Shown here: piece by piece, positions 5,284-5,975 of the stretch
How positions within the stretch are numbered: the first letter of the stretch is position 1
Layout: every line of letters starts with the position of its first letter
Origin: an uncultured Blautia sp.
GTDB lineage: Bacteria; Bacillota; Clostridia; Lachnospirales; Lachnospiraceae
Assembly: GCA_900551465.1 (NCBI GenBank)
Contig: URWL01000143.1
Location: 1 to 5,975, forward strand
Direction of reading: 5' to 3'
Length of the DNA stretch: 5,975 nucleotides
The notes under the pieces: model-generated
The model's input: the letters and a program-made list of their open reading frames with translations, nothing else
Told to the model about the DNA's origin: nothing
Databases searched by the model: none
Position numbers and translations under genes: made by a program

Positions 5284-5925
5284 TCACTTTTTCTTTGAAG
5301 CATCAAAAATCTGAACCGCATCAATGATGATCTTAGCTGCATTTTCCAGTCCAAATTTGCCGCTGTCGATACAGAGATTATAGTCCTTAGCAGAACCCCA
5401 TTTTTTATTTGTATAATAATTATAATAGCTTGCTCTGCTCTTGTCTGTCTTGTTTATGATATCTTTTGCTTCTCTGTCGCTCTTTCCATACTTGGATGCA
5501 ATCCTACGGATCCTTGTATCCAGATCAGCATGAATAAAAATGCTGAAGCAATCCGGCCAGTCAGACAGTGCATAGTCTGCACAGCGTCCTACCATAACAC
5601 AGGGACCCTCTCCTGCCAGTTTCTTAATGGCATCAAACTGAGCAAGAAAAATCTTATGATTCATAGGCATATCGTTAAATCCCGCAGAAGAATATCCAAA
5701 GGAATAAGTATCCATAACCAGAGAATATAGAAAACTGTTGGTAGGTTTTTCATCATGGTGCTCAAACAGCTCCTTACAGATGCCGCTGTCATTTGCCGCA
5801 TGCTCCAGCAGTTCCTTATCATAGCATTTAATGCCAAAATATTTGGCAACCTCCTGCCCGATCTGTCTTCCGCCGCTGCCGTATTCTCTTCCGATCGTAA
5901 TGATTGAACTTGTAGTATTACTCAT
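5284..5925 (-). CDS. cytidylate-kinase-like family P-loop protein
   Basis: A 213-residue soluble protein of the cytidylate-kinase-like family common in Clostridia. The N-terminal nucleotide-binding loop is GREYGSGGRQIG (12-23), followed by YDKELL (35-40), VGRCADYAL (112-120, the conserved arginine block) and DKSRASYYNYYT (161-172) then WG (176-177) and YNLCIDSG (182-189). These are the landmarks I associate with the family. True CMP kinases (Cmk) have a related but distinct loop and a CMP-binding insert, so the substrate should be regarded as unknown; nucleotide phosphorylation is inferred. The ATG at 5925 is chosen because GGGAG (5936-5940) lies 10 nt upstream; an in-frame GTG at 5934 is only 1 nt from that site. 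It is transcribed separately from dtd, with its own promoter and terminator. Confidence 0.9.
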   Translation of the reverse strand: MSNTTSSIITIGREYGSGGRQIGQEVAKYFGIKCYDKELLEHAANDSGICKELFEHHDEKPTNSFLYSLVMDTYSFGYSSAGFNDMPMNHKIFLAQFDAIKKLAGEGPCVMVGRCADYALSDWPDCFSIFIHADLDTRIRRIASKYGKSDREAKDIINKTDKSRASYYNYYTNKKWGSAKDYNLCIDSGKFGLENAAKIIIDAVQIFDASKKK

Positions 5926-5968
5926 AAGCTGCACACTCCCTTCTGCGAAAATAATAATCTTTTCATAT

Positions 5969-5974
5969 ATTATA
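5969..5974 (-). promoter_or_regulatory. -10 box of the cytidylate-kinase-like gene promoter
   Basis: A consensus TATAAT is present on the - strand at the window edge. Transcription would start near 5962, about 37 nt before the ATG, with GGGAG in the leader. The -35 box would lie outside the window, so the promoter is only half visible. Confidence 0.5.
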
Positions 5975-5975
5975 C

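Overview
The window looks like a chromosomal segment of a low-to-mid-GC anaerobic Firmicute, most likely a Lachnospiraceae-type Clostridium relative. This is inferred from the folate gene order (HD protein, folP, fused folB-folK), the strong AGGAG-type ribosome binding sites, the AT-rich intergenic DNA, and a secreted peptidase with clostridial/streptococcal-style aromatic cell-wall-binding repeats. No species is claimed. There are no rRNA or tRNA genes, no CRISPR array and no insertion sequence.

Left third (1-1806, + strand): the end of a folate biosynthesis operon. It holds the C-terminus of an HD-domain hydrolase-like protein, then dihydropteroate synthase (folP), then a bifunctional dihydroneopterin aldolase / HPPK fusion (folBK) starting 3 nt after folP. 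The two folate genes cover the aldolase, pyrophosphokinase and pteroate-forming steps.

Middle (1807-3102): a convergent tyrosine recombinase gene on the - strand, whose length and sequence features recall the stand-alone XerS recombinases. Its 3' end is interleaved with a terminator hairpin shared with folBK. Upstream it has a strong promoter and, against the -35 box, an unusual cluster of three related 16-bp repeats. Two of these face each other and form a 30-bp imperfect palindrome resembling a Xer/dif-type site. A 13-bp perfect inverted repeat follows directly. This recombinase plus site is the most interesting part of the window.

Right half (3103-5975, - strand): a secreted or lipid-anchored M23 metallopeptidase with about 15 cell-wall-binding repeats, preceded 41 nt upstream by D-aminoacyl-tRNA deacylase (dtd), probably as one transcript. 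A separate unit encoding a cytidylate-kinase-like P-loop protein comes first and ends in a strong intrinsic terminator. Between that terminator and the dtd promoter lies an AT-rich 12-bp perfect inverted repeat that may be an operator.
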